Part shown: one piece after another, positions 56,726 to 64,000 of the stretch
Layout of the letters: each line of letters begins with the position of its first letter
How positions within the stretch are numbered: position 1 is the first letter of the stretch
DNA from: Delftia sp. PS-11
GTDB lineage: Bacteria; Pseudomonadota; Gammaproteobacteria; Burkholderiales; Burkholderiaceae_C
DNA: 64,000 nucleotides
Direction: 5' to 3'
NCBI RefSeq assembly: GCF_029870285.1
Contig: NZ_JACSYA010000002.1
Location: 1-64,000 of the forward strand
The notes under the pieces: model-generated
Told to the model about the DNA's origin: nothing
Databases searched by the model: none
The model's input: only the letters and a program-made list of their open reading frames with translations
Translations under genes and position numbers: made by a program

Positions 56726-57442
56726 TCAGGGAGGCGTCGCTTCCTTCATGCGCTGCATGATCAGGCGTGTGCGCTGCAGCAGATAGCCGGAGTTGGGCAG
56801 CACCTCGAAGCGCTTGGGCTGGGGCAGCATCACGGCCAGGCGGGCGGCCTCGGCTGCGCTCAGTTCGGATGCGCCCTTGCGAAAGTAGTGGCGCGCCGCA
56901 GCCTCGGCGCCAAAGACACCCTGGCCCCATTCCACGCTGTTGAGATAGATCTCCAGAATGCGCCGCTTGTCCAGCATCAGCTCCAGCAGCTGGGTCAGCA
57001 GCAGCTCCTGCCCCTTGCGCAGCAGGCTGCGTTCGCCCGACAGCAACAGGTTCTTGGCCAGCTGCTGCGTGATGGTGGAGCCTCCGTAGATCTTGGGCGG
57101 CTTGCCGTTGTCCGTCTGCTGCGCCTTGGCTTCGGCACGCTGGTTGCGCTGCCATGCCTTTTCCATGGCATCCCACTGCACGCCATGGTGTTCAGTGAAG
57201 CTGTCGTCCTCTGCGGCGATGACGGCGCGCTTGAGTGTGGGCGCAATGCTGTCATAGCCCACCCATTGCTGGCGCCAGCGCAGGCCTTGCGAGCTGCGCA
57301 GCAGCTGCCATGCCTCTGAGCGCTGGAACGCAGTGGACTCCGGGTCCACCACGGCCATGAGCGCTATGCGCAGCACGAAAAACAGCTGCAGCAGCAAGCT
57401 GGCGCAAAGCACCAGCACCAGTGCGCGCGCAAAACCCTTCAT
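56726..57442 (-). CDS. mtgA: Monofunctional peptidoglycan glycosyltransferase MtgA
   Basis: A 238-residue GT51 enzyme polymerising lipid II. One transmembrane helix (about 7-29), catalytic Glu in VIAAEDDSFTEHHG near residue 79, and the GT51 blocks GGSTITQQLAKNLLL and LLTQLLELMLDKRRILEIYL. It follows aroE by 12 nt and is the last gene of the minus-strand run from 61283. Confidence 0.94.
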   Translation of the reverse strand: MKGFARALVLVLCASLLLQLFFVLRIALMAVVDPESTAFQRSEAWQLLRSSQGLRWRQQWVGYDSIAPTLKRAVIAAEDDSFTEHHGVQWDAMEKAWQRNQRAEAKAQQTDNGKPPKIYGGSTITQQLAKNLLLSGERSLLRKGQELLLTQLLELMLDKRRILEIYLNSVEWGQGVFGAEAAARHYFRKGASELSAAEAARLAVMLPQPKRFEVLPNSGYLLQRTRLIMQRMKEATPP

Positions 57443-57454
57443 GACACCGCTGCT

Positions 57455-58312
57455 TCAGCCGCCCTGGGCAATATGGGCACGCAGTTCGGCCAGCACCTGG
57501 GCCGCTGGCGGGCGCTGGCCGCGCCACAGCGCAAACGATTCGGCGGCCTGCTCGACCAGCATGCCCAGGCCGTCCCGCGCATGGGCGCCATGGCGCTTGG
57601 CCCATTGCAGGAATTCCTGCGCCGCAGCGCCATACATCATGTCGTAGGCCAGGCTGCCCGGGCGCAGCACGCTGGCGGGCACGGGAACCCCGGCGCCGGC
57701 CAGGCTGCTGGCCGTGGCATTGATGACCACGTCGAAATCCTCGCCAAGTTCCTGCTGCGGCAGCGCGGCCAGCTGCACACCATGCCGTGAGGCGATCTCT
57801 GCATGGCGCTGCACCAGCGCCTGGGCACGCTCGAAGGTGCGGTTGACGACAGCGATTCGGCGCGGCCGCTCGGCGATCAGCGTGCCCAAGGCACCCGCAG
57901 CGGCACCGCCCGCGCCCAGCAGCAGCAGGTCGCGGCCGGCCAGCGGCACGCCTGCGTTGCGCACAATGTCGGCCACCAGGCCCAGTCCGTCGGTGTTGTC
58001 GGCATGGATGCCGTCTGCACCCAGCACCAGGGTATTGGCCGCGCCGGCCAGCTGCACGCGTTCGCTGGCCGTGTCTGCCAGCTCGGCCGCTTCCAGCTTG
58101 AAGGGCACGGTCACGTTGCAGCCGCGCCCGCCTGCACCTGCAAAGCCGTGGACGGCGGCGGCAAAGCCATCGAGCGGCACCAGCTGGCGGCCGTAGGCCA
58201 GCTGCTGGCCGCACAGTTGGGCGAAGCGGGCATGGATCCAGGGCGAGCGGCTGTGCTCTACGGGGTTGCCCATGACGCAGTAGCGGTCGGCGGGGAGGGC
58301 GGCAGATGTCAT
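57455..58312 (-). CDS. aroE: Shikimate 5-dehydrogenase
   Basis: A 285-residue NADP-dependent enzyme of aromatic amino acid synthesis. GNPVEHSRSPWIHARF is the shikimate-binding start, NVTVPFKLEA carries the catalytic Lys, and LLLGAGGAAAGALG the nucleotide loop near 130. GGAG lies about 6 nt upstream. It lies 27 nt after the TonB-like gene and 12 nt before mtgA. Confidence 0.95.
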   Translation of the reverse strand: MTSAALPADRYCVMGNPVEHSRSPWIHARFAQLCGQQLAYGRQLVPLDGFAAAVHGFAGAGGRGCNVTVPFKLEAAELADTASERVQLAGAANTLVLGADGIHADNTDGLGLVADIVRNAGVPLAGRDLLLLGAGGAAAGALGTLIAERPRRIAVVNRTFERAQALVQRHAEIASRHGVQLAALPQQELGEDFDVVINATASSLAGAGVPVPASVLRPGSLAYDMMYGAAAQEFLQWAKRHGAHARDGLGMLVEQAAESFALWRGQRPPAAQVLAELRAHIAQGG

Positions 58313-58339
58313 CTCGAAACTCCGTGGTGGGCGCGTGCC

Positions 58340-59203
58340 TTATTGCACGCTGGTCTGCAGCGTCTGCTCGCGGGTGAATTTGAAGCGCGATACCACGGCG
58401 ATCTGGTCGGCCTTGGCGCGCATGGCAGGGCTGAACGGGCCGAATGGGCCTGCCGTGCGTGCGATGGCTTCGGCCCGCGAATCCAGCATGCGGTTGCCCG
58501 AGCCCTGGACGATTTCGGTGCTCAGCACGCGGCCGTCGTGGTTGACGGTCAGGATCATGACCAGTTCGCCATACAGCTTCTTGCCGCCGTACTCGGGGAA
58601 ATTCTCCGTGCCCTTGTCCTCGACCTGGCGGCGCAGCGCGTCGTAGTAGACGGCATAGACCGCCTCGCGCGTGGATGGGCTGATGTAGCGTTTCTTGGGA
58701 CGCGAGTTTTCTTCGTTGATGCGCTTTTCGATCTCTGCCAGCAGCTTGAGCAACTGCTGGCGGCGTTCCTGCTGGGCCTGCTGCTCGCGCGACTGCGGGT
58801 TGACCTCGCGGGGCTCCTGCGCCGGCAGTGCCGCGATCTGCTGGCGCAGCTGGGTCAGCAGCACCGCCTGCTGCTCCTGCATGGCATCGATCTGGCGCTG
58901 GCGCTCCTCGAAGTCGTCGCCTACGGCTGTGAGCGCCGAGTAGGGCATGGGGCTGGTGGCTCGGCCCTTGTCCGCCTCGCCGCCACCAGCCAGCGAGGTC
59001 TGGGCGATGGCCTGGGCCTTGTCCGGCGGCTCGCTGGACTTGGCGTTGACGAGAATGACTTCGAGCGGCGTGTCCTGGAAGACGCGTTCGAAGCGCTCCG
59101 GGTCCACGAACCGGACCGTGAGCAAAAGGGCGTGCACGGCAATCGACACGCCCAGCGCCAGCTGCAGCGTGCTCAGGGAACGGAAGGCAGTAGGCAGTTT
59201 CAC
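58340..59203 (-). CDS. TonB-like energy transducer protein
   Basis: A 287-residue envelope protein. One N-terminal transmembrane helix (about 14-31) is followed by PLEVILVNAKSSEPPDKAQA, a Gln/Glu/Arg-rich coiled coil (about 98-165), and a C-terminal TonB domain (about 180-280) with LVMILTVNHDGRVLSTEIVQ. The classical long Pro-rich region is absent. No exbBD is nearby; Burkholderiales often carry this TonB-family gene beside aroE, so it may have a housekeeping role distinct from iron uptake. Confidence 0.85.
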   Translation of the reverse strand: MKLPTAFRSLSTLQLALGVSIAVHALLLTVRFVDPERFERVFQDTPLEVILVNAKSSEPPDKAQAIAQTSLAGGGEADKGRATSPMPYSALTAVGDDFEERQRQIDAMQEQQAVLLTQLRQQIAALPAQEPREVNPQSREQQAQQERRQQLLKLLAEIEKRINEENSRPKKRYISPSTREAVYAVYYDALRRQVEDKGTENFPEYGGKKLYGELVMILTVNHDGRVLSTEIVQGSGNRMLDSRAEAIARTAGPFGPFSPAMRAKADQIAVVSRFKFTREQTLQTSVQ

Positions 59204-59216
59204 GGCGCGGTCGGTA

Positions 59217-61283
59217 TCAGGACTGGGTGGGGGCAGCGGCCGGTGCTTCGGCCTCGTTCATGTCCACGGCGATGGCGATGGGGCCTGCCACGGCTTCTTC
59301 GTCGTCTTCGCCGCCGTCTTGCGCCTGGGCCTCGGCATCGCTGTCCAGCCGCTCGATCAGCGTGCCGCTGACATCGAGCGCGATCTCGTCGATCTCGCCC
59401 AGCCGCACGCGCACATGGGCTCCGCGCGGCAGGCCGGTGACACCCAGCACCGGAAAGACCAGCGGCAGGTCATCGGCACGCACCAGCAGGCCGCCGCCCA
59501 TGCCTTCCTTGATGACCGTGGCCGTCAGTTCGGTGATGCCGCGCTGCTGCAGGTACTTGAGCGTCCAGAAGCGCTCCATGCCGGCCTGGTAGCCGTTGTA
59601 GGCGCTGTAGGCGCCATCGAAGCTGCTGATGATGCCAAATAGCTCGGCGTCCTTGGGCTTGAAGGGCGCAGCCAGTGCTGCTGTCTTGCCATGGCGTGCG
59701 CAGGCGATGATCTGCCACTGGTTGACCAGATCCACGTAGCGGCGCAGCGGCGAAGTGGCCCAGGCATAGCTTTTGACGCCGATGCCCGCGTGGGGCAGGG
59801 CCTTGGTGGACATGCGTACCTTGATACCGGGCGCCATGCTCGCCTGGCTGCGGTAGATGCCGGGCACGCCCAGTTCGGCCAGCCAGCCGCCCCAGGTGCT
59901 GTTGGCCACGATGGCCGCTTCGGCCACGATCAGGTCTAGCGGCGCACCGCGCTTGCGCACGGTGATCTCCACCTGCTCATTGCCCGTGGGCACGGCTCCG
60001 TCATTGCCTACGAGGCGGAAGTTGTAGTCGGGCCGGTTGAAGTTCTCGGGCTTGCCGCGCACCAGCTCGCGCCCGGCCTTGAGGTGCCTGGCCCAGCGCT
60101 GCAGGAAGGTCAGCTCGGCGCGCTTGCCCTGCAGCACTTCGGGCGTGCCCTCGACCTCGAACGACGGATCGGTCAGCCACTGTTCGGTGACGATGTGGTC
60201 GAGCTTGTCGTGGCGGAAGTTGACCAGCACGGGAACGCGCTCCAGGCGCGTCTCGCTGGCGGTGGTCTCCAGCGTGGCCTCGTCGATGGTGACGTACAGC
60301 GACACGGCCGGGTTGGCGCGGCCCTCGTCCAGCGTGTAGATCTGCACCACCTCGTCAGGCAGCATGGTGATCTTGTAGCCCGGCATATAGACCGTGGACA
60401 GGCGCGAGCGGCCCAACTGGTCCAGCGGTGTGCCCGGCACGATGGCCAGGCCTGGTGCCGCGATGTGGATGCCCACGGTGACCGTGCCCGTGCCCAGGCC
60501 GCTGACCGACAGCGCATCGTCGATTTCGGTGGTGGCCGAGTCGTCGATCGAGAAGGCCTGCACCCCGGCCACGGGCAGGTCTGCCGGTGGCTGAGGCGCC
60601 TGCAGTGCCGGGAACTGCGTGCCCTTGGGGAAGTGGTCGAACAGGAAACGCTTCCAGTGGAACTCATAGGCCGAGTCGATGGCTCCGGCGCGGTGCAGCA
60701 GCTCCAGCGGCGCCAGGCGCGTGGCGCGGCTGGCTTCGACCACGGCCTTGTATTCTGCGGCGTTCTTGTCGGGTCGGAACAGGATCTTGTAGAGCTGTTC
60801 GCGGATGGGCGCGGGGCACTCGCCGGTGCCCAGCTGCTCTGCCCAGGCCGTGATCTGCGCCTGGATCTGCTTTTTCTTTTCTATTCCGGCCAGCGCCTGC
60901 TGCAGGATTTCGGCAGGTGCCTTCTTGAAGCGGCCCTTGCCTGCACGGCGGAAGTAGTGCGGGGCCTCGTACAGGCGCAGCAGCGCGCCGGCCTGCTCGA
61001 TCAGCGTGGCCTTGTCCGAGAAATAGTCGCGCGCCAGATCGGCAAAGCCGAACTCCTCCTCGGGGGCGAATTCCCATGCCAGATCCAGATCGATCTCGGC
61101 GGCCTGCGCCTGCGCCTGCGCCAGCAGCTCGGCCGGCGCCGGCTTGTCGAACTTCAGCAGGATATTGGCGGCCTTGACCTTGACCCGTTTGCCCGAATCC
61201 AGCTCCACCTGGGCGGAGGTGTCGGCTTCGGAAAGGATGCGTCCGGCCAGGAACTTGCCGGCTTCTTCAAACAATGCGTGCAT
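59217..61283 (-). CDS. RNase II family (RNB) 3'-5' exoribonuclease
   Basis: A 688-residue exoribonuclease. An N-terminal region of about 260 residues precedes the RNB catalytic domain with VQAFSIDDSATTEIDDALSV (four catalytic acids near 268-282) and later YAWATSPLRRYVDLVNQWQI. An S1-like end (GAHVRVRLGEIDEIALDV) is followed by an acidic tail rich in Glu/Asp/Ala. The start at 61283 begins MHALFEEAGKFLAGRIL. It is either RNase II or a shortened RNase R. It is first in the minus-strand operon and is followed by the TonB-like gene after 13 nt. Confidence 0.9.
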   Translation of the reverse strand: MHALFEEAGKFLAGRILSEADTSAQVELDSGKRVKVKAANILLKFDKPAPAELLAQAQAQAAEIDLDLAWEFAPEEEFGFADLARDYFSDKATLIEQAGALLRLYEAPHYFRRAGKGRFKKAPAEILQQALAGIEKKKQIQAQITAWAEQLGTGECPAPIREQLYKILFRPDKNAAEYKAVVEASRATRLAPLELLHRAGAIDSAYEFHWKRFLFDHFPKGTQFPALQAPQPPADLPVAGVQAFSIDDSATTEIDDALSVSGLGTGTVTVGIHIAAPGLAIVPGTPLDQLGRSRLSTVYMPGYKITMLPDEVVQIYTLDEGRANPAVSLYVTIDEATLETTASETRLERVPVLVNFRHDKLDHIVTEQWLTDPSFEVEGTPEVLQGKRAELTFLQRWARHLKAGRELVRGKPENFNRPDYNFRLVGNDGAVPTGNEQVEITVRKRGAPLDLIVAEAAIVANSTWGGWLAELGVPGIYRSQASMAPGIKVRMSTKALPHAGIGVKSYAWATSPLRRYVDLVNQWQIIACARHGKTAALAAPFKPKDAELFGIISSFDGAYSAYNGYQAGMERFWTLKYLQQRGITELTATVIKEGMGGGLLVRADDLPLVFPVLGVTGLPRGAHVRVRLGEIDEIALDVSGTLIERLDSDAEAQAQDGGEDDEEAVAGPIAIAVDMNEAEAPAAAPTQS

Positions 61284-61387
61284 AGCCCTGCATTCTCCCA
61301 CGCTGCGCGTGGCACCTGGCCACGCCGTGCCGCAGCGGTGCAACATGCCGCGCAATCGCTGCATGCACGCACGGTCTCCTGCGCGGG

Positions 61388-61972
61388 TCAGGCCAGGCTC
61401 AGGAACTCGTCCAGCTGAGGCAGGTATTCCTCGAAGTTGCTCAGCGCGTGGTCGCCGCCTTCCTGCACGATTTGCAGCGCATGCGGGTAGCGGGCGCTCA
61501 TTTCGCGCCAGTCCAGCACCTCGTCCCCCTCGGCGACCAGCAGCATCTCGGGGGCGGCCTGCGTCATTGCACGCGTATCCAGCGCGCGCAGCTCGTCAAT
61601 GTATTCCCTGCGAAAGAAGAAACGCTCTTCAGGGTCATGCCATGAAGTCTGCTCTCCAATGTACTTTTCGAGGTCGCGGGCCGGATTGACGGCCGGGTTG
61701 ATCATCACGCTGCGGCACCGGGCCAGTTGGGCCACCCAGCTGGCGTAGTAGCCCCCCAGCGATGAGCCGACCACTGCCATGGTCTCGCGCGGCCAGCTGC
61801 CGATGCCATCGGCAATCAGGGCCGCAGCTTCGCGCGGCGAGGGCGGCAGCTGGGGACTCCACCAGCGCACATGGGGATGGTGCGTGGCCACGTGCTCGGC
61901 CAGCCGTCGGGCCTTGGCGGACTGGGGAGAGGAGCGAAAGCCGTGCAGATACAGCAGATGGGTGGTTGTCAT
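61388..61972 (-). CDS. YqiA/YcfP-type alpha/beta-hydrolase (esterase)
   Basis: A 194-residue esterase. LLYLHGFRSSPQSAKA is the oxyanion region, the nucleophile Ser is in VVGSSLGGYYASW near residue 67, the acid Asp in VAEGDEVLDW near 143, and the catalytic His in GGDHALSNFEEYL near 175. The start at 61972 is preferred over 62041; AAGGAGAG lies 11 nt upstream. The size and HGFRSSP motif fit the UPF0227/YqiA group. The native substrate is unknown. Confidence 0.85.
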   Translation of the reverse strand: MTTTHLLYLHGFRSSPQSAKARRLAEHVATHHPHVRWWSPQLPPSPREAAALIADGIGSWPRETMAVVGSSLGGYYASWVAQLARCRSVMINPAVNPARDLEKYIGEQTSWHDPEERFFFRREYIDELRALDTRAMTQAAPEMLLVAEGDEVLDWREMSARYPHALQIVQEGGDHALSNFEEYLPQLDEFLSLA

Positions 61973-62146
61973 GGCGGGCGCTCTCCTTGGCAGTACTGTG
62001 GGGGCCGGACACCGGCGGTGCCTGGCCGGCCCATGTCCCATTGTGGCGCCTGCGCCGAGCGTTGCCCACGGGGGAAGGCCCGAGAGTCCTCCCCGGGGCG
62101 TATTGCAGGGGCAACCCTGCGGCGGGCTCGGCCGCGCATGCCACGG

Positions 62147-62152
62147 GATAAT
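62147..62152 (+). promoter_or_regulatory. -10 hexamer 8 nt before rodA
   Basis: GATAAT (5 of 6 to TATAAT), then 8 nt (GCCGGCCC) and ATG at 62161. There is no Shine-Dalgarno. It implies a leader of 0-2 nt. Confidence 0.45.
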
Positions 62153-62160
62153 GCCGGCCC

Positions 62161-63336
62161 ATGTCCGTGACCGAATTCGACAAGCCCTCGCTGTGGCAGC
62201 GCATTTCGCCGCTGCTGCGCGGTTTTGATTTCCTGCTGCTGCTGTTTGTGGCGATGCTGGCCTGCGCAGGCCTGGTGGCCATGTACTCGTCGGGCTTCGA
62301 TCATGGCACGCGGTTCATGGACCATACGCGCAATATGCTGATCGCCGCCACTTTGCTCTTTGTCGTGGCCCAGATTCCGCCCCAGCAGCTCATGAAGGTG
62401 GCCGTGCCGCTGTACATGCTGGGCGTGGCGCTGCTGCTGGCCGTGGCCCTGTTCGGCATCACCAAGAAGGGAGCGCAGCGCTGGGTCAACGTGGGTGTGG
62501 TGATCCAGCCCAGCGAGCTGCTCAAGATCGCCACGCCCCTGATGCTGGCCTGGTGGTTCCAGCGCCGCGAGGGGCAGCTGCGCGGCATGGACTTCGTGAT
62601 CGCCATGGTCCTGCTCATGGTTCCCGTGGGACTGATCATGAAACAGCCCGACCTGGGAACCTCGCTGCTGGTGATGGCCGCAGGACTGTCCGTGATTTTT
62701 TTTGCCGGCCTGCCATGGAAGCTCATCGTGCCCCCGGTGCTGGCCGGCGTGATCGGCATCACCCTGATTGTCTGGTATGAGCCCCAGCTGTGCGCCGAAG
62801 GCGTGCGCTGGCCGCTGTTGCACGAATACCAGCAGACGCGTGTGTGCACCCTGCTCGATCCCACGCGTGATCCGCTGGGCAAGGGCTTTCACATCATCCA
62901 GGGCATGATCGCCATTGGCTCGGGCGGCGTCTGGGGCAAGGGTTTCATGGCGGGCACTCAGACCCACCTGGAGTTCATCCCGGAGCGCACGACCGACTTC
63001 ATCTTCGCGGCCTACTCCGAGGAATTCGGGCTGGTCGGCAACCTCTTCATCATTGTCTCGTTCCTGCTGCTGGTCTGGCGTGGTCTGGCCATTGCGGTCC
63101 AGGCCGGGTCGCTGTTCGCCCGGCTCATGGCGGCCGCTGTGGCCATGATCTTCTTCACCTACTCCTTTGTGAACATGGGCATGGTCAGCGGCATCCTGCC
63201 CGTGGTGGGCGTGCCCCTGCCGTTCATCAGCTATGGCGGCACGGCCATGGTGACGCTGGGGCTGGCACTGGGCGTGCTGATGTCGGTGGCGCGCTCGCAG
63301 CGCCAGCTGCCGGGCGAGGGGGCCGGGAAACTGTAG
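62161..63336 (+). CDS. rodA: Rod-shape peptidoglycan glycosyltransferase RodA
   Basis: A 391-residue SEDS polymerase with ten predicted membrane segments that elongates the lateral wall with PBP2. GAQRWVNVGVVIQPSELLKI and KQPDLGTSLLVM carry the catalytic-type Asp, and PLPFISYGGTAMVTLGLALG is the SEDS end motif. EFIPERTTDFIFAAYSEEFG favours RodA over FtsW. The usual partner mrdA (PBP2) is not visible before the end of the gene run and may lie elsewhere. Confidence 0.93.
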   Translation: MSVTEFDKPSLWQRISPLLRGFDFLLLLFVAMLACAGLVAMYSSGFDHGTRFMDHTRNMLIAATLLFVVAQIPPQQLMKVAVPLYMLGVALLLAVALFGITKKGAQRWVNVGVVIQPSELLKIATPLMLAWWFQRREGQLRGMDFVIAMVLLMVPVGLIMKQPDLGTSLLVMAAGLSVIFFAGLPWKLIVPPVLAGVIGITLIVWYEPQLCAEGVRWPLLHEYQQTRVCTLLDPTRDPLGKGFHIIQGMIAIGSGGVWGKGFMAGTQTHLEFIPERTTDFIFAAYSEEFGLVGNLFIIVSFLLLVWRGLAIAVQAGSLFARLMAAAVAMIFFTYSFVNMGMVSGILPVVGVPLPFISYGGTAMVTLGLALGVLMSVARSQRQLPGEGAGKL

Positions 63337-63395
63337 CCTGCGCTGCAGGGGCTGCCGCTGGCGGCACGCGCGTGGCACGGTCATGGCGTGCTCTC

Positions 63396-63401
63396 TACAA
63401 T
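63396..63401 (+). promoter_or_regulatory. tldD: -10 hexamer 6 nt before tldD
   Basis: TACAAT (5 of 6), spacer GGGCGC, then ATG at 63408, with no Shine-Dalgarno. It suggests a leaderless tldD mRNA. -35 match is poor. Confidence 0.45.
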
Positions 63402-63407
63402 GGGCGC

Positions 63408-64000
63408 ATGATCTCCCGCGAACCCACCATTGAACGCCTGGCCACTGCGCGCAGCCTGCTGCTCGAACCCTTCGGCCTGGACGAATCCCACCTGGCGCGT
63501 GCGCTCGCCGAAATCCGCAGCCATCAGGTCGATGATGCCGATCTGTACTTCCAGTACACGCGTGCCGAAGGCTGGAGCCTGGAGGAAGGCATCGTCAAGA
63601 CGGGCAGCTTCAGCATCGACCAGGGCGTGGGGGTGCGCGCCGTCAGTGGCGAGAAGACGGCGTTCGCCTACTCCGACGACATCTCCGAGGCTTCGCTGCT
63701 GGATGCCGCCCGCACCGTACGCGCCATCTCCGGCGTGGCGCAGAGCCGGCGCGTGCGCGCCGGTGCTCCCAAGATCGCCGCAAGCCGCAGCCTCTACCCC
63801 GGCATCGACCCCATCGGCACGCTGGACAGCACTGCCAAAGTGGAACTGCTGGGCAAGGTCGAAGCCCTGGCACGGGCCAAGGACCCGCGTGTGGTTCAGG
63901 TCATGGCGGGCCTGGCCAGCGAATATGACGTGGTGCTCGTGGCGCGCGCCGATGGCACCCTGGCGGCCGATGTGCGCCCGCTGGTGCGCCTGTCGGTCAC
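63408..64000 (+). CDS. tldD: Metalloprotease TldD, N-terminal part (partial)
   Basis: The first 197 residues of TldD, cut by the window end. The start reads MISREPTIERLATARSLLLE. Typical blocks are DDADLYFQYTRAEGWSLEEG, VKTGSFSIDQGVGVRAVSGE and TAFAYSDDISEASLLDAART. With TldE it degrades small proteins such as CcdA and matures microcin B17 in E. coli. The HExxxH zinc site lies beyond the window. Confidence 0.92.
   Translation, partial: MISREPTIERLATARSLLLEPFGLDESHLARALAEIRSHQVDDADLYFQYTRAEGWSLEEGIVKTGSFSIDQGVGVRAVSGEKTAFAYSDDISEASLLDAARTVRAISGVAQSRRVRAGAPKIAASRSLYPGIDPIGTLDSTAKVELLGKVEALARAKDPRVVQVMAGLASEYDVVLVARADGTLAADVRPLVRLSV

Overview
This is a GC-rich chromosomal segment from a betaproteobacterium of order Burkholderiales, most likely Comamonadaceae (Delftia, Comamonas or Acidovorax type). 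The grounds are four TctC/Bug-type binding proteins within 16 kb, a Cys-poor DksA followed by a STAS-domain gene and hslVU, the division and cell wall (dcw) cluster in betaproteobacterial order ending in lpxC, and dapF-DUF484-xerC. The genus is inferred from gene content and was not tested.

Region 1 (1-18.4 kb) is accessory metabolism. After the end of etfA comes a plus-strand operon with a Bug protein at each end and an AMP-forming acyl-CoA ligase, a class II aldolase and a 2-hydroxyacid dehydrogenase between them. Next is a small variable island (5.8-7.9 kb). It holds a GNAT toxin/DUF1778 antitoxin pair with a palindromic operator, the decayed end of a second toxin copy, an orphan signal-peptide remnant, and an AT-richer exported protein of unknown function. 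An FAD-dependent dehydrogenase overlapping a Vut_1-type transporter, a lipoprotein gamma-glutamyltransferase and another Bug gene follow. The region ends with a minus-strand unit (lyase, Bug protein, class II fumarase) divergent from a HutC-type GntR regulator.

Region 2 (18.4-34.7 kb) is mostly housekeeping: an ABC exporter, cysK, an amidase, the RNase P RNA gene rnpB, a pseudouridine-synthase-like protein without its catalytic Asp, a NUDIX-metallo-beta-lactamase fusion, dapF-DUF484-xerC, a His-rich CobW GTPase, dksA, a STAS protein and hslVU.

Region 3 (34.9-53.7 kb) is a complete dcw cluster: mraZ, rsmH, ftsL, ftsI, murE, murF, mraY, murD, ftsW, murG, murC, ddl, ftsQ, ftsA, ftsZ, lpxC. Most junctions are 4-nt ATGA overlaps. 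Three GTGG-type repeats at an exact 10-bp period upstream of mraZ look like its autoregulatory operator.

Region 4 (53.7-64 kb) holds a small membrane protein, a Cache/CZB chemoreceptor with an FNR/ANR-like box upstream, ruvC, a minus-strand run (RNase II family, TonB-like, aroE, mtgA), a YqiA-like esterase, rodA and the start of tldD.

The most interesting recurring signal is that several genes without a well-placed Shine-Dalgarno (the NUDIX-MBL gene, dapF, hslV, lpxC, ruvC, rodA, tldD) have a -10-like hexamer ending only 4-8 nt before the ATG. This suggests leaderless transcripts for cell-envelope and housekeeping genes. I saw no tRNA, rRNA operon, CRISPR array, insertion sequence or prophage.
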